DNA of 5,332 nt from Mycobacterium sp. (lineage in GTDB: Bacteria; Actinomycetota; Actinomycetes; Mycobacteriales; Mycobacteriaceae), in NCBI GenBank assembly GCA_023264755.1, contig JAHFVB010000381.1, forward strand, positions 1 through 5,332, written 5' to 3'. The translations under genes were made by a program, and so were the position numbers. Positions 1-5,332 of this stretch are shown one piece after another; position 1 is the first letter of the stretch; the number at the start of each line of letters is the position of its first letter. The notes beneath the pieces were generated by a model. That model was given only the letters and a program-made list of their open reading frames with translations. It was not told where the DNA came from and made no database searches.

Positions 1-142
1 GCCGCGGATCAGCGCGCAGCAGCCGCACCGCCCCGTGGCCGGCCCAGCGGCGCAGCACCAGATGCTCGTGTTCGGACTCGACCTCGGGAAAGCCGATTTT
101 CAGGACCGCAGGCGCCCCTTCCGAGGTGCGTACGGGCAGCAT
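1..142 (-). CDS. Aminoglycoside phosphotransferase-like kinase, 5' part only (runs off the left edge)
   Basis: The minus-strand frame reads MLPVRTSEGA, PAVLKIGFPE, VESEHEHLVL, RRWAGHGAVR and then LLRADPR before leaving the window. This is the N-lobe of a kinase of the aminoglycoside/hydroxyurea antibiotic resistance kinase family (streptomycin 6-phosphotransferase-like). The Lys in AVLKIGF is the likely ATP-binding lysine and the EHEHLVLRRW stretch the following helix with a conserved Glu. Such enzymes transfer phosphate from ATP to a small hydroxylated substrate in the cytosol; in environmental actinobacteria the substrate is usually unknown, so resistance should not be assumed. The ATG at 142-140 is the first canonical start after the upstream in-frame stop at 323-325, but recognisable family sequence continues upstream of it (see the next entry). 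The gene lies just downstream of the DUF4193 gene on the same strand and may be co-transcribed. Only about 47 residues are visible, so the family call is fairly sure and the function is not. Confidence 0.7.
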   Translation of the reverse strand, partial: MLPVRTSEGAPAVLKIGFPEVESEHEHLVLRRWAGHGAVRLLRADPR

Positions 143-256
143 CAGCGCGTCTGTCCCCTGGATCGCCGACCCGTCGGGGCGCAGCTCCCACTGTTCGACG
201 TGACTTCGTAGGACGGCCGGGACGCCGGTGACCCAGGCCTGCCGTGGCGAGGGGCC
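143..256 (-). other. In-frame upstream extension of the kinase gene without a usable start codon
   Basis: Reading the kinase frame upstream of the ATG at 142 gives GPSPRQAWVTGVPAVL and then RSHVEQWELRPDGSA. This resembles the beginning of this kinase family (a GRAW-like segment, then a leucine-rich helix and a WELRPDG-like turn). No ATG, GTG, TTG, CTG or ATN codon lies in this frame between the stop at 323-325 and the family-like segment. Either the real start is non-canonical (an ACG codon is present), the 5' end is damaged or frameshifted, the sequence has an indel, or translation begins at the internal ATG and the protein lacks the usual N-terminal ~35-45 residues. Confidence 0.5.
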
Positions 257-302
257 GGTGGTGGTCGTGGCGCCGGATGCTTCGCCGGTGGAGTGGCTCG
301 GC

Positions 303-605
303 TCAGGCGCAGTCGGCGCAGATCATCCGATCGCCGACCTGCTTGGCCAGTCGGTGGCTGTGCTGCACGAGGAAGCAGCTCGAGCAGGTGAACTCGTCGG
401 CTTGCTTGGGCACGACCCGCACGGTGAACTCTTCACCGGACAGATCGGCGCCGGGCAGTTCGAATGCTTCGAGTTCGGCCTCGCCGTCATCGACGTCAAG
501 CACGGCAGTGGCGGCATCATTGCGCCGGCCAGCAAGCGCTTCGAGCGATTCGTCGGCGACGTCGTCGGTTTCCTTCTGGCGGGGAGCATCGTAGTCAGTG
601 GCCAT
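303..605 (-). CDS. DUF4193 family protein (Rv2699c-like), four-cysteine small acidic protein
   Basis: This encodes a 100-residue protein of unknown function beginning MATDYDAPRQKETDDV. The body is acidic (DVDDGEAELEAFELPGADLSGEE, split here by residues 37-59), followed by VRVVPKQADEFTCSSCFLV and the end MICADCA. Cysteines 74, 77, 96 and 99 form two CxxC pairs, which suggests a small zinc-ribbon-like metal site; that is inference. From memory, the start, the PKQADEFTCSSCFLV block and the length match M. tuberculosis Rv2699c, the mycobacterial DUF4193 protein. The start at 605 is chosen because MATDYD is the conserved family N-terminus and an AGAGGA ribosome binding site (611-616) lies 5 nt upstream; longer readings add an unrelated basic segment. 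The flanking genes here are not those I recall around Rv2699c (dut, DUF3093), so this could be a second copy or a relocated one. No signal peptide or membrane segment is visible. Confidence 0.88.
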   Translation of the reverse strand: MATDYDAPRQKETDDVADESLEALAGRRNDAATAVLDVDDGEAELEAFELPGADLSGEEFTVRVVPKQADEFTCSSCFLVQHSHRLAKQVGDRMICADCA

Positions 606-734
606 GGAGGTCCTCTCAAGTGTGGATCCGGCGTCACGACAACGTGAACGATGCGCAGCTTGTTCCCGCCTGCGGGTACAACGAAACACTCAATCCGGGC
701 CGGCTGAACGCGAACCGGGCCGGGCGACCATACC

Positions 735-757
735 AGTCGTCCGGCCGGGACTCGACT
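735..757. repeat. Imperfect inverted repeat (possible hairpin) in the divergent intergenic region
   Basis: AGTCG at 735-739 is matched by CGACT at 753-757, with TCC/GGA able to extend the stem (740-742 against 748-750), a two-base bulge and a five-base GGCCG loop. There is no U-tract, so it is not a standard intrinsic terminator. It could be a 5' UTR structure of the downstream oxidoreductase mRNA or a chance GC-rich structure. Confidence 0.25.
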
Positions 758-817
758 TGGGTGGCTCGATCGCGTCCCGCGCCGCCGATTCGGTCCGGTC
801 GTTTGGCCGTCCGGCCC

Positions 818-829
818 TCGGGTACCCGA
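818..829. promoter_or_regulatory. 12-bp perfect palindrome upstream of the F420-dependent oxidoreductase
   Basis: TCGGGTACCCGA is a perfect palindrome whose right end lies 38 bp before the GTG start at 868. It could be a transcription factor site for the oxidoreductase gene. A 12-bp palindrome is expected about once in a window of this length by chance, so only its intergenic position makes it worth marking. No clear -35/-10 pair was found near it. Confidence 0.2.
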
Positions 830-867
830 AGCCAGACGGCAACGAGCGCAGTGAAGGCGGTACTGAA

Positions 868-1854
868 GTGGTTCGATTCGGCTACACCCTGATGACCGAG
901 CAGAGCGGACCGAAACAGCTTGTGGAATACGCTGTTTCGGCCGAGCGCGTGGGTTTCGACTTCGAGGTGTGCAGTGACCACTTCTCGCCCTGGCTGACCA
1001 GCCAGGGGCACGCCCCGAATGCCTGGACGACGTTGGGCGCCGTCGCGCATGCCACCGACCGGGTCGAACTCTTCACCTATGTGACCTGCCCGACGATGCG
1101 GTACCACCCGGCGATCGTCGCGCAGCAGGCCGCCACGCTGCAGCTCCTGGCCGATGGCCGGTTCACGCTTGGGTTGGGCAGCGGCGAGAACCTCAACGAA
1201 CACGTCGTCGGCGCGGGTTGGCCGACGGTCGATCGACGTCAGGCCATGTTGGTCGAGGCCATCGAGGTCATCCGTGAGCTCCACACCGGCGAATTGGTGA
1301 ACTGGAAGGGGGAGTACTTCGAAGTCGACTCGGCCCGCATCTGGGACCTGCCCGAGGTGCCCGTCCCCATCGGCGTCGCGGTGTCCGGAGAGAAGTCGGT
1401 CGAGGCCTTTGCGCTGCGGGCCGACCACCTGATCGCCGTTGAGCCCGACCGGGCCGTCGTCGACGCCTGGCAAGAGGCACGCCGGGCCACGGGGCTTCCG
1501 GTCCAGAGCCGGGTGGTCGGTCAGCTTCCCATCTGCTGGGACACCGATCGCGACAAGGCGATCGCGCGGGCTCACGATCAGTTCCGCTGGTTCGCCGGAG
1601 GATGGTCGGTCAACGCCGACCTGCCGACGCCGGCAGGCTTCGCCGGCGCCACCCAGTTCGTCCGTCCCGAGGACGTCGCGGAGTCGATTCCGTGCGGACC
1701 AGACCTCGATGCGATCGTCGACTCGGTGCGCGAGTACTGGGAAGCCGGTTTCACCGACATCGCCGTGGTCCAGATCGGTGACGAGTCACAAGCCGAATTC
1801 CTCAAGGAGGCCGCGGAGCCCCTGCTCGCGGCGCTGCGGGCCGCCGCCGGCTGA
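868..1854 (+). CDS. F420-dependent LLM-class oxidoreductase, TIGR03557-like (G6PDH-related family)
   Basis: This 328-residue, single-domain cytosolic enzyme has the luciferase-like (bacterial luciferase/F420) TIM-barrel fold. Such proteins use coenzyme F420 for hydride transfer; the substrate of this branch is not known to me. The start VRFGYTLMTEQSGPKQLVEY, then VCSDHFSPWL, TCPTMRYHPAIVAQ, GLGSGENLNEHVVG, QFRWFAGGW and ATQFVRPEDVAESIPCGPD are hallmarks of the TIGR03557 group. His38, Trp42 and Glu107 align by eye with the active-site His40, Trp44 and Glu109 of mycobacterial Fgd1. The region corresponding to the Fgd1 phosphate-binding lysine (CTSGKGEE) reads AVEPDRAVV here, so glucose-6-phosphate is doubtful as substrate. 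The length (328) is close to Fgd1 (336). The GTG at 868 is chosen because the family begins at RFGYTLMTEQSG; a weak AAGGCGG (854-860) lies 7 nt upstream. The ATG nine codons later would delete the first strand. The gene converges on the PTS permease with only 8 bp between stops and is probably unrelated to it. Confidence 0.9.
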   Translation: MVRFGYTLMTEQSGPKQLVEYAVSAERVGFDFEVCSDHFSPWLTSQGHAPNAWTTLGAVAHATDRVELFTYVTCPTMRYHPAIVAQQAATLQLLADGRFTLGLGSGENLNEHVVGAGWPTVDRRQAMLVEAIEVIRELHTGELVNWKGEYFEVDSARIWDLPEVPVPIGVAVSGEKSVEAFALRADHLIAVEPDRAVVDAWQEARRATGLPVQSRVVGQLPICWDTDRDKAIARAHDQFRWFAGGWSVNADLPTPAGFAGATQFVRPEDVAESIPCGPDLDAIVDSVREYWEAGFTDIAVVQIGDESQAEFLKEAAEPLLAALRAAAG

Positions 1855-1862
1855 ACCGAGAA

Positions 1863-3446
1863 CTACCAGACCTCGAGGATCTCGTTCTTGATGGCCTCGG
1901 CGGCGGTGCCGAACACCGCCTGCACGCTGCTGCCGACCTCGATGACCCCCGCCGCCCCGAGACTCTTCAAGCGGGCCTGGTCGACCTTGCCGGCATCGGC
2001 CACTTCCATGCGCAATCGGGTGATGCAGGCGTCGACGTTCACCAGGTTCTCGCGGCCGCCGAACGCCGCGATGACGTCCTCGGCCCTGCTGTCGGCCGAC
2101 ACCGTCGTCGAGGTGGCCGAGTCGGCCACCGCCTCCGCCCCGACGCTCACGGCAGTCGGCGCATCGGCCCCAGGCCCGAGGTTCGCGCGTTCCTCGGCCT
2201 CGAAGGCACTCTCCGGTTCGCGTCCCGGGGTGCGCAGATTCCACTTCGTGATGACGAACCGGAACAGCACGTAGTAGAGCGCGAAGAACACCACGCCCAT
2301 GCCGATGAGCAGCGGGATGTGCTTGGCGGCCGGTGCGGTGCCGTACAGCAGTAGGTCGATCAGCCCCGCCGAGAACGAGAAGCCCAGGTGGATGTCGAGC
2401 AGGTAGGCGATGGCCAGCGAGAGTCCGGTCAGGAGGGCGTGAATGACGTACAGCGGGAACGCCACGAACATGAACGCGAATTCGAGTGGCTCCGTGACGC
2501 CGGTCAGGAAGGCGGTCAGCGCGGCCGCCGACAGAATGCCGATCGCCACCTTCTTCTGCTTCTTGTTCGCGACGTGGATCATCGCCAGTGCGGCGGCGGG
2601 CAGCCCGAACATCAGAATCGGGTAGAACCCCGACGTCAGGATGCCCGCGGTGGGGTCACCCGCGGCGAAGCGCGTGAGTTCCCCGGTGACCACGTGGCCG
2701 TCGGAGGTCTGGTAGTCGCCGTAGAGGAACCACACATAGGAGTTGGGGATGTGGTGCAGGCCCAACGGAATCAGCATGCGGTTGGCGAACCCGTAGACGA
2801 AGGCGCCCAGCGCGCCGCTCCCACCGATGAACCTGCCCAGTCCCGTCAGCCCGGCATCGAACAGCGGATAGCAGTAACTCATGACGAAGCCCAGGAACAG
2901 GCAGGCCAACGACACCACGATCGGCACGAAGCGGCGCCCGCCGAAGAAGCCGAGATAGGACGGCAATTGGATGGTGTGATAGCGGTCGAAGAGCCAGGCG
3001 GTGAGCAGTCCGACGACGATGCCCGCGAACACGCTGTAATTGATCAGCGCTTGGTCGCCGGCCTTGTCCACCTCCCCGGCGAGCACGATCGGCGACATCG
3101 TCTTGAACACCGCCTGGATCACCAGGTAGCCGACGACGGCTGCCAGCGCCGTCGACCCGTCGGCCTTCTTCGCGAATCCGATTGCGACGCCGACCGCGAA
3201 GAGCAGCGGCAGGTTGGTGAACACCGCGTCGCCCGCGGCGCTCATGGCCTGGAAGAACGGTCCGATGACGGGGGCCTTGATCCGCCCCAAGAGGTCGGGT
3301 TGGCCCAGGCGCAGCAGAATTCCCGCGGCGGGCAGTACCGCGATCGGCAGCATCAAGCTCTTGCCGAGCCGCTGCAATTGCGCGAAGCCGGGGATGCGCA
3401 TACGTGACTTCCGCTGCGCTCGTTCAGGTTTCGTGGTTTCAGTCAT
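1863..3446 (-). CDS. nagE: PTS permease EIICB, N-acetylglucosamine/glucose type
   Basis: This 527-residue integral membrane permease of the glucose/GlcNAc PTS family imports its sugar and phosphorylates it on entry. The EIIC domain (about residues 20-405) begins with [20 protein letters not shown], contains many hydrophobic helices, the GLHHIPN motif (229-235) and the sugar-site motif GVTEPLEF (316-323, Glu319), and ends NLRTPGRE. A 42-residue Ala/Glu/Ser/Thr-rich linker follows. The EIIB domain (about 454-527) carries the phosphorylated Cys474 in [13 protein letters not shown]. There is no fused EIIA. The EIIC (RFGQPDLL-like start, [24 protein letters not shown]) resembles E. coli NagE, whereas the EIIB ([23 protein letters not shown]) resembles E. 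coli PtsG, so specificity is uncertain; nagB/nagA next door favour GlcNAc. The ATG at 3446 is chosen for its perfect AGGAGG (3456-3461) 9 nt upstream. It is transcribed divergently from the EIIA gene. The alternative name is ptsG. Confidence 0.93.
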   Translation of the reverse strand: MTETTKPERAQRKSRMRIPGFAQLQRLGKSLMLPIAVLPAAGILLRLGQPDLLGRIKAPVIGPFFQAMSAAGDAVFTNLPLLFAVGVAIGFAKKADGSTALAAVVGYLVIQAVFKTMSPIVLAGEVDKAGDQALINYSVFAGIVVGLLTAWLFDRYHTIQLPSYLGFFGGRRFVPIVVSLACLFLGFVMSYCYPLFDAGLTGLGRFIGGSGALGAFVYGFANRMLIPLGLHHIPNSYVWFLYGDYQTSDGHVVTGELTRFAAGDPTAGILTSGFYPILMFGLPAAALAMIHVANKKQKKVAIGILSAAALTAFLTGVTEPLEFAFMFVAFPLYVIHALLTGLSLAIAYLLDIHLGFSFSAGLIDLLLYGTAPAAKHIPLLIGMGVVFFALYYVLFRFVITKWNLRTPGREPESAFEAEERANLGPGADAPTAVSVGAEAVADSATSTTVSADSRAEDVIAAFGGRENLVNVDACITRLRMEVADAGKVDQARLKSLGAAGVIEVGSSVQAVFGTAAEAIKNEILEVW

Positions 3447-3455
3447 TCCGCTCAC

Positions 3456-3461
3456 CCTCCT
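3456..3461 (-). promoter_or_regulatory. Ribosome binding site of the EIICB gene
   Basis: The minus strand reads AGGAGG here, a perfect Shine-Dalgarno core 9 nt before the ATG at 3446. It decides the start over an in-frame upstream ATG at 3587, which would add 47 residues of non-family sequence and overlap the crr start. Confidence 0.75.
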
Positions 3462-3501
3462 GAGCCGCCAACGTCGCGCGCCGCCACCGAAGCTGTGCGG
3501 A

Positions 3502-3507
3502 AGCTTA
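3502..3507 (-). promoter_or_regulatory. Candidate -10 element for the EIICB gene
   Basis: The minus strand reads TAAGCT, fitting the mycobacterial SigA -10 pattern TANNNT. It would give a leader of roughly 45-50 nt ahead of the ATG at 3446. No convincing -35 hexamer sits 16-18 bp upstream (a TTGCCA lies 21 bp away), so this rests on the -10 alone. Confidence 0.25.
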
Positions 3508-3543
3508 GCCGAGAGAGTGCGCCCCGGCTGGCAAGCACGCTCG

Positions 3544-3549
3544 TATTGT
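3544..3549 (+). promoter_or_regulatory. Candidate -10 element for the crr-nagB-nagA operon
   Basis: TATTGT fits TANNNT and would place transcription initiation near 3556, about 24 nt before the crr start. No good -35 is visible at the right spacing. It is immediately followed by the TGGT-N4-ACCA palindrome, which would place that operator over the start point of transcription. Confidence 0.3.
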
Positions 3550-3561
3550 TGGTGGGCACCA
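3550..3561. promoter_or_regulatory. DasR/NagR-type (dre-like) operator candidate
   Basis: The sequence TGGTGGGCACCA is an inverted repeat TGGTG-GG-CACCA. Its TGGT-N4-ACCA form, plus the following GT, matches the core of the dre site bound by GntR/HutC-family amino-sugar regulators (DasR in Streptomyces, NagR/YvoA in Bacillus; consensus close to ACTGGTCTAGACCAGT). The right half-site ACCAGT is exact; the left outer bases differ (GTTGGT instead of ACTGGT). It lies in the nagE/crr divergent region, directly before the crr ribosome binding site. In those systems glucosamine-6-phosphate or GlcNAc-6-phosphate relieves repression. The regulator is not encoded in the window, so binding is inferred. 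Confidence 0.5.
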
Positions 3562-3563
3562 GT

Positions 3564-3570
3564 GAAGGAG
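3564..3570 (+). promoter_or_regulatory. Ribosome binding site of the EIIA gene
   Basis: GAAGGAG lies 9 nt before the GTG at 3580. It supports that GTG as the start of the EIIA gene rather than the long upstream in-frame extension, which reads through the divergent gene's 5' end. Confidence 0.7.
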
Positions 3571-3579
3571 TCTCCGATA

Positions 3580-4053
3580 GTGAGCACGACACGAGTTCTC
3601 GCCCCGATCGCAGGACGCGCGGTGGCACTTCACGACGTCCCCGACCCGGTGTTCGCCCAGGGCCTGGTCGGCTACGGGGCCGCCATCGAGCCGCCGCGCG
3701 ACGGGGTGATCGATGCGGTGGCGCCGGTCAGCGGCAAGCTGGTGAGGTTGATGCCGCATGCCTACGTCGTCATGACCTCCGATCACGTGGGCGTGCTCGT
3801 CCATCTGGGACTCGACACCGTCGCCTTGAAGGGCGAGGGCTTCACGACGCACGTCACTCAGGGCGACGACGTCACGGCCGGCCAGTTGATCATCACCTAC
3901 GACGTCCCCGCCATCGCAGCCAAGGGACTCAACCCCGTCGTCCCCGTCGTGGTGATGGACGAACGTGAGCCCGCCAACGTGATTCCATCCGAAGCCGTCG
4001 GCGCGACAGCGGACATCGCCTCCGGGGCAACGCTTTTCACGGCTCACAAGTAA
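3580..4053 (+). CDS. crr: PTS EIIA component, glucose family (EIIA-Glc/Crr-like)
   Basis: This soluble 157-residue phosphocarrier accepts phosphate from HPr on a histidine and passes it to the EIIB cysteine of the divergently encoded permease. It is a single PTS EIIA type-1 domain: [20 protein letters not shown] (6-25), a GDGVAI-like GYGAAIEPP (31-39), VSGKL (50-54), and [11 protein letters not shown] (71-81) carrying the expected phosphorylated His75. His60 in MPHAYVV matches the second active-site histidine of E. coli EIIA-Glc. It lacks the N-terminal amphipathic tail of the 169-residue E. coli protein. The GTG start at 3580 has GAAGGAG 9 nt upstream and begins directly at the domain. The stop TAA (4051-4053) shares its last base with the nagB ATG, so translation is probably coupled. 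It supplies the EIIA that the EIICB permease lacks. EI and HPr must be encoded elsewhere. Confidence 0.92.
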   Translation: MSTTRVLAPIAGRAVALHDVPDPVFAQGLVGYGAAIEPPRDGVIDAVAPVSGKLVRLMPHAYVVMTSDHVGVLVHLGLDTVALKGEGFTTHVTQGDDVTAGQLIITYDVPAIAAKGLNPVVPVVVMDEREPANVIPSEAVGATADIASGATLFTAHK

Positions 4054-4838
4054 TGGAGGTCGTCATCCTTCCGGGCCCCCGGGAGATCGGCGTCCTGGCC
4101 GCAGACGTCATCGCCACGCTGCTTGGTCGCAAGCCCAACGCGGTACTGGGGTTGGCCACCGGGTCGTCGCCGCTGGCGATCTACGACGAACTGGTCGCGC
4201 GCCATCGGGCCGGGCAGCTGTCGTTCCGACAGGCCAGGGCATTCACCCTCGACGAGTACGTCGGACTGCCCACCGACCACCCCCAGCGCTACCGCACCGT
4301 CATCGACACGGTCTTCGCGTCGCGGGTCGACTTCGCGCCCAACGCCGTTGCGGGCCCCGACGGTGAAGCCGTCGACCTCCAGGCGGCGTGCACTGCGTAC
4401 GAGCGAGCCATCGCTGCCGCCGGCGGCGTCGACCTGCAGTTGCTCGGCATCGGCACCGACGGGCACATCGCGTTCAACGAACCGGGCTCCTCGCTGGCCT
4501 CCCGCACGCGCATCAAGACGCTGACCAGGCAGACGCGCGTAGACAACGCCCGATTCTTCGGTGACGACCTCGAGGCGGTGCCGACGCACTGTCTGACCCA
4601 AGGCCTGGCGACCATCATGGAGGCCCGGCACGTGATCCTGGTCGCCACCGGTCGCAGCAAGGCCGAGGCCGTGCATCACCTGGTCGAGGGTGCGGTGAGC
4701 GCGATGTGGCCCGCGACCATCCTCCAGCATCATCCGCACGTGACGGTGCTGCTCGACGATGCGGCGGCCCGGCGGCTTCAGCTGGTCGACTACTACCGCG
4801 AGACCCAGCGGTCCAAGCCGGCGTGGCAGGAGTTCTAG
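4053..4838 (+). CDS. nagB: Glucosamine-6-phosphate deaminase
   Basis: This 261-residue cytosolic enzyme converts glucosamine-6-phosphate to fructose-6-phosphate and ammonia, the step that feeds amino sugars into glycolysis. The phosphate-binding loop is GLATGSSP (33-40). Asp67 in LDEYVGLP matches catalytic Asp72 of E. coli NagB. GIGTDGHIAFNEP (132-144) provides Asp136, His138 and Glu143, equivalent to Asp141, His143 and Glu148. SSLASRTRIKTL (146-157) retains the Arg and Lys (153, 155) that bind the allosteric GlcNAc-6-phosphate in E. coli, though allostery itself is not demonstrated. The length is close to the E. coli enzyme (266), with a slightly shorter N-terminus. The ATG overlaps the crr stop codon by one base and no strong Shine-Dalgarno precedes it, so expression probably depends on coupling to crr. 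nagA starts one base after its stop. Confidence 0.96.
   Translation: MEVVILPGPREIGVLAADVIATLLGRKPNAVLGLATGSSPLAIYDELVARHRAGQLSFRQARAFTLDEYVGLPTDHPQRYRTVIDTVFASRVDFAPNAVAGPDGEAVDLQAACTAYERAIAAAGGVDLQLLGIGTDGHIAFNEPGSSLASRTRIKTLTRQTRVDNARFFGDDLEAVPTHCLTQGLATIMEARHVILVATGRSKAEAVHHLVEGAVSAMWPATILQHHPHVTVLLDDAAARRLQLVDYYRETQRSKPAWQEF
4828..4832 (+). promoter_or_regulatory. Ribosome binding site of nagA inside the end of nagB
   Basis: AGGAG inside the last codons of nagB lies 7 nt before the GTG at 4840. It supports that start for nagA rather than the internal GTG at 4861 or later ones. Confidence 0.6.
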
Positions 4839-4839
4839 C

Positions 4840-5332
4840 GTGCTGCTGAGCGCGGACACCGTGATCACTGGACGAGAACTGCTGCGGCCGGGCTGGATCG
4901 AGGTGACCGGTGGTTCAGTGAGCGCGGTCGGCGCGGGCCCGTGCCCCCGGCCGGCGCAGCACTCGCTCGGAGCGATGACGGTGGTGCCCGGCTTCGTCGA
5001 CACGCACGTGCATGGCGGGGGTGGTGCGAACTTCTCGGCCGCCATCCACGCCGAGACGTCCACCGCCGTGCAGTTCCACCGCAGGCACGGCACCACGACG
5101 CTGGTCGCTTCTTTGGTCACCGCGGGACCCGACGAATTGCTGCGCCAGGTAAGAACTTTGGCCGAAGACGTGCGGTCCGGGCTGATCGCGGGCATTCACC
5201 TGGAGGGCCCGTGGCTGTCGACCGCGCGGTGTGGTGCCCACCAACCCGCCCTGATGCGGGACCCGGACCCGGCCGAGCTGGAGCGGCTGCTCGCGGCGGG
5301 CGCCGGAGCCGTCCGCATGGTCACCATCGCCC
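4840..5332 (+). CDS. nagA: N-acetylglucosamine-6-phosphate deacetylase, N-terminal part (runs off the right edge)
   Basis: The first 164 residues are present of an enzyme usually about 380-390 long. NagA removes acetate from GlcNAc-6-phosphate, giving the glucosamine-6-phosphate used by NagB. The small N-terminal beta domain (1-50) leads into the amidohydrolase barrel at MTVVPGFVDTHVHGGGGANF, where His56 and His58 form the HxH metal motif. AGIHLEGPWLS (117-127) provides the metal-ligand Glu122. Cys131 in STARCGAHQ falls exactly where I recall the conserved flexible-loop cysteine reported for the M. smegmatis enzyme. The HxH motif is of the Gram-positive/mycobacterial type, whereas E. coli NagA has a different residue set (VQLNG). 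The GTG at 4840, one base after the nagB stop and behind AGGAG, is the start. The second half, with the remaining metal ligands and catalytic Asp, lies outside the window. Confidence 0.93.
   Translation, partial: MLLSADTVITGRELLRPGWIEVTGGSVSAVGAGPCPRPAQHSLGAMTVVPGFVDTHVHGGGGANFSAAIHAETSTAVQFHRRHGTTTLVASLVTAGPDELLRQVRTLAEDVRSGLIAGIHLEGPWLSTARCGAHQPALMRDPDPAELERLLAAGAGAVRMVTIA

Noticed and set aside
228..647. A 139-codon plus-strand open frame opposite the DUF4193 gene
   Set aside because: It is antisense to the recognised DUF4193 protein, and no domain is visible.
598..867. A 90-residue N-terminal extension of the F420 oxidoreductase from an ATG at 598
   Set aside because: The extension is unrelated to the family, overlaps the start of the DUF4193 gene, and the family N-terminus begins at the GTG at 868.
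634..1575. A 313-codon minus-strand open frame opposite the F420 oxidoreductase
   Set aside because: It is antisense to a conserved family protein, with low-complexity basic/acidic composition and no motif.
1855..1862. Bidirectional terminator between the convergent oxidoreductase and permease genes
   Set aside because: Only 8 bp separate the stop codons, and no hairpin with a U-tract is present there.
2388..3407. A 339-codon plus-strand open frame opposite the EIICB gene
   Set aside because: Its product is an implausible Gln/Arg/Glu/His-rich string and it is exactly antisense to a well-recognised permease. Long antisense frames are normal in high-GC DNA.
4044..5195. A 383-codon minus-strand open frame opposite nagB and nagA
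   Set aside because: It has no recognisable domain and is a shadow of two clearly identified enzymes.

Overview
The window looks like chromosomal DNA from a high-GC actinobacterium, most likely a Mycolicibacterium/Mycobacterium-type organism. Three things point that way: a DUF4193 protein that closely resembles M. tuberculosis Rv2699c as I remember it, an F420-dependent LLM-family oxidoreductase, and a PTS/amino-sugar cluster arranged as I recall it for fast-growing mycobacteria. No mobile element, CRISPR array, tRNA or rRNA was seen. The assignment rests on recognised motifs only; no search was run.

Left part (1-867). The left edge holds the N-terminal end of an aminoglycoside-phosphotransferase-like kinase on the minus strand. 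Its recognisable frame runs upstream of any usable start codon. Just upstream of it is a complete 100-residue DUF4193 protein with a four-cysteine pattern, also on the minus strand. A 262-bp divergent intergenic region follows, with a 12-bp palindrome (818-829) and a weak hairpin.

Middle (868-1854). A plus-strand F420-dependent oxidoreductase of the TIGR03557-like branch (relatives of F420-dependent glucose-6-phosphate dehydrogenase) starts at a GTG codon. It ends 8 bp from the end of the convergent PTS permease gene.

Right part (1863-5332). This is a GlcNAc/glucose phosphotransferase uptake and amino-sugar catabolism locus. The membrane permease EIICB (nagE/ptsG type) is on the minus strand. 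Divergently transcribed from it are EIIA (crr type), glucosamine-6-phosphate deaminase (nagB) and the first 164 codons of N-acetylglucosamine-6-phosphate deacetylase (nagA). The plus-strand genes are tightly packed: the crr stop and nagB start overlap by one base, and nagA begins one base after nagB. EIIA should phosphorylate EIICB, which imports and phosphorylates GlcNAc (or glucose). NagA then removes the acetyl group, and NagB yields fructose-6-phosphate and ammonia for glycolysis. EI and HPr are not in the window.

The most useful non-coding signal is in the 133-bp nagE/crr divergent region. A TGGT-N4-ACCA palindrome at 3550-3561 matches the core of the DasR/NagR (GntR/HutC family) operator. 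It sits right after a TANNNT -10 candidate and before the crr ribosome binding site. Overall this is a coherent metabolic locus rather than an obviously new system.
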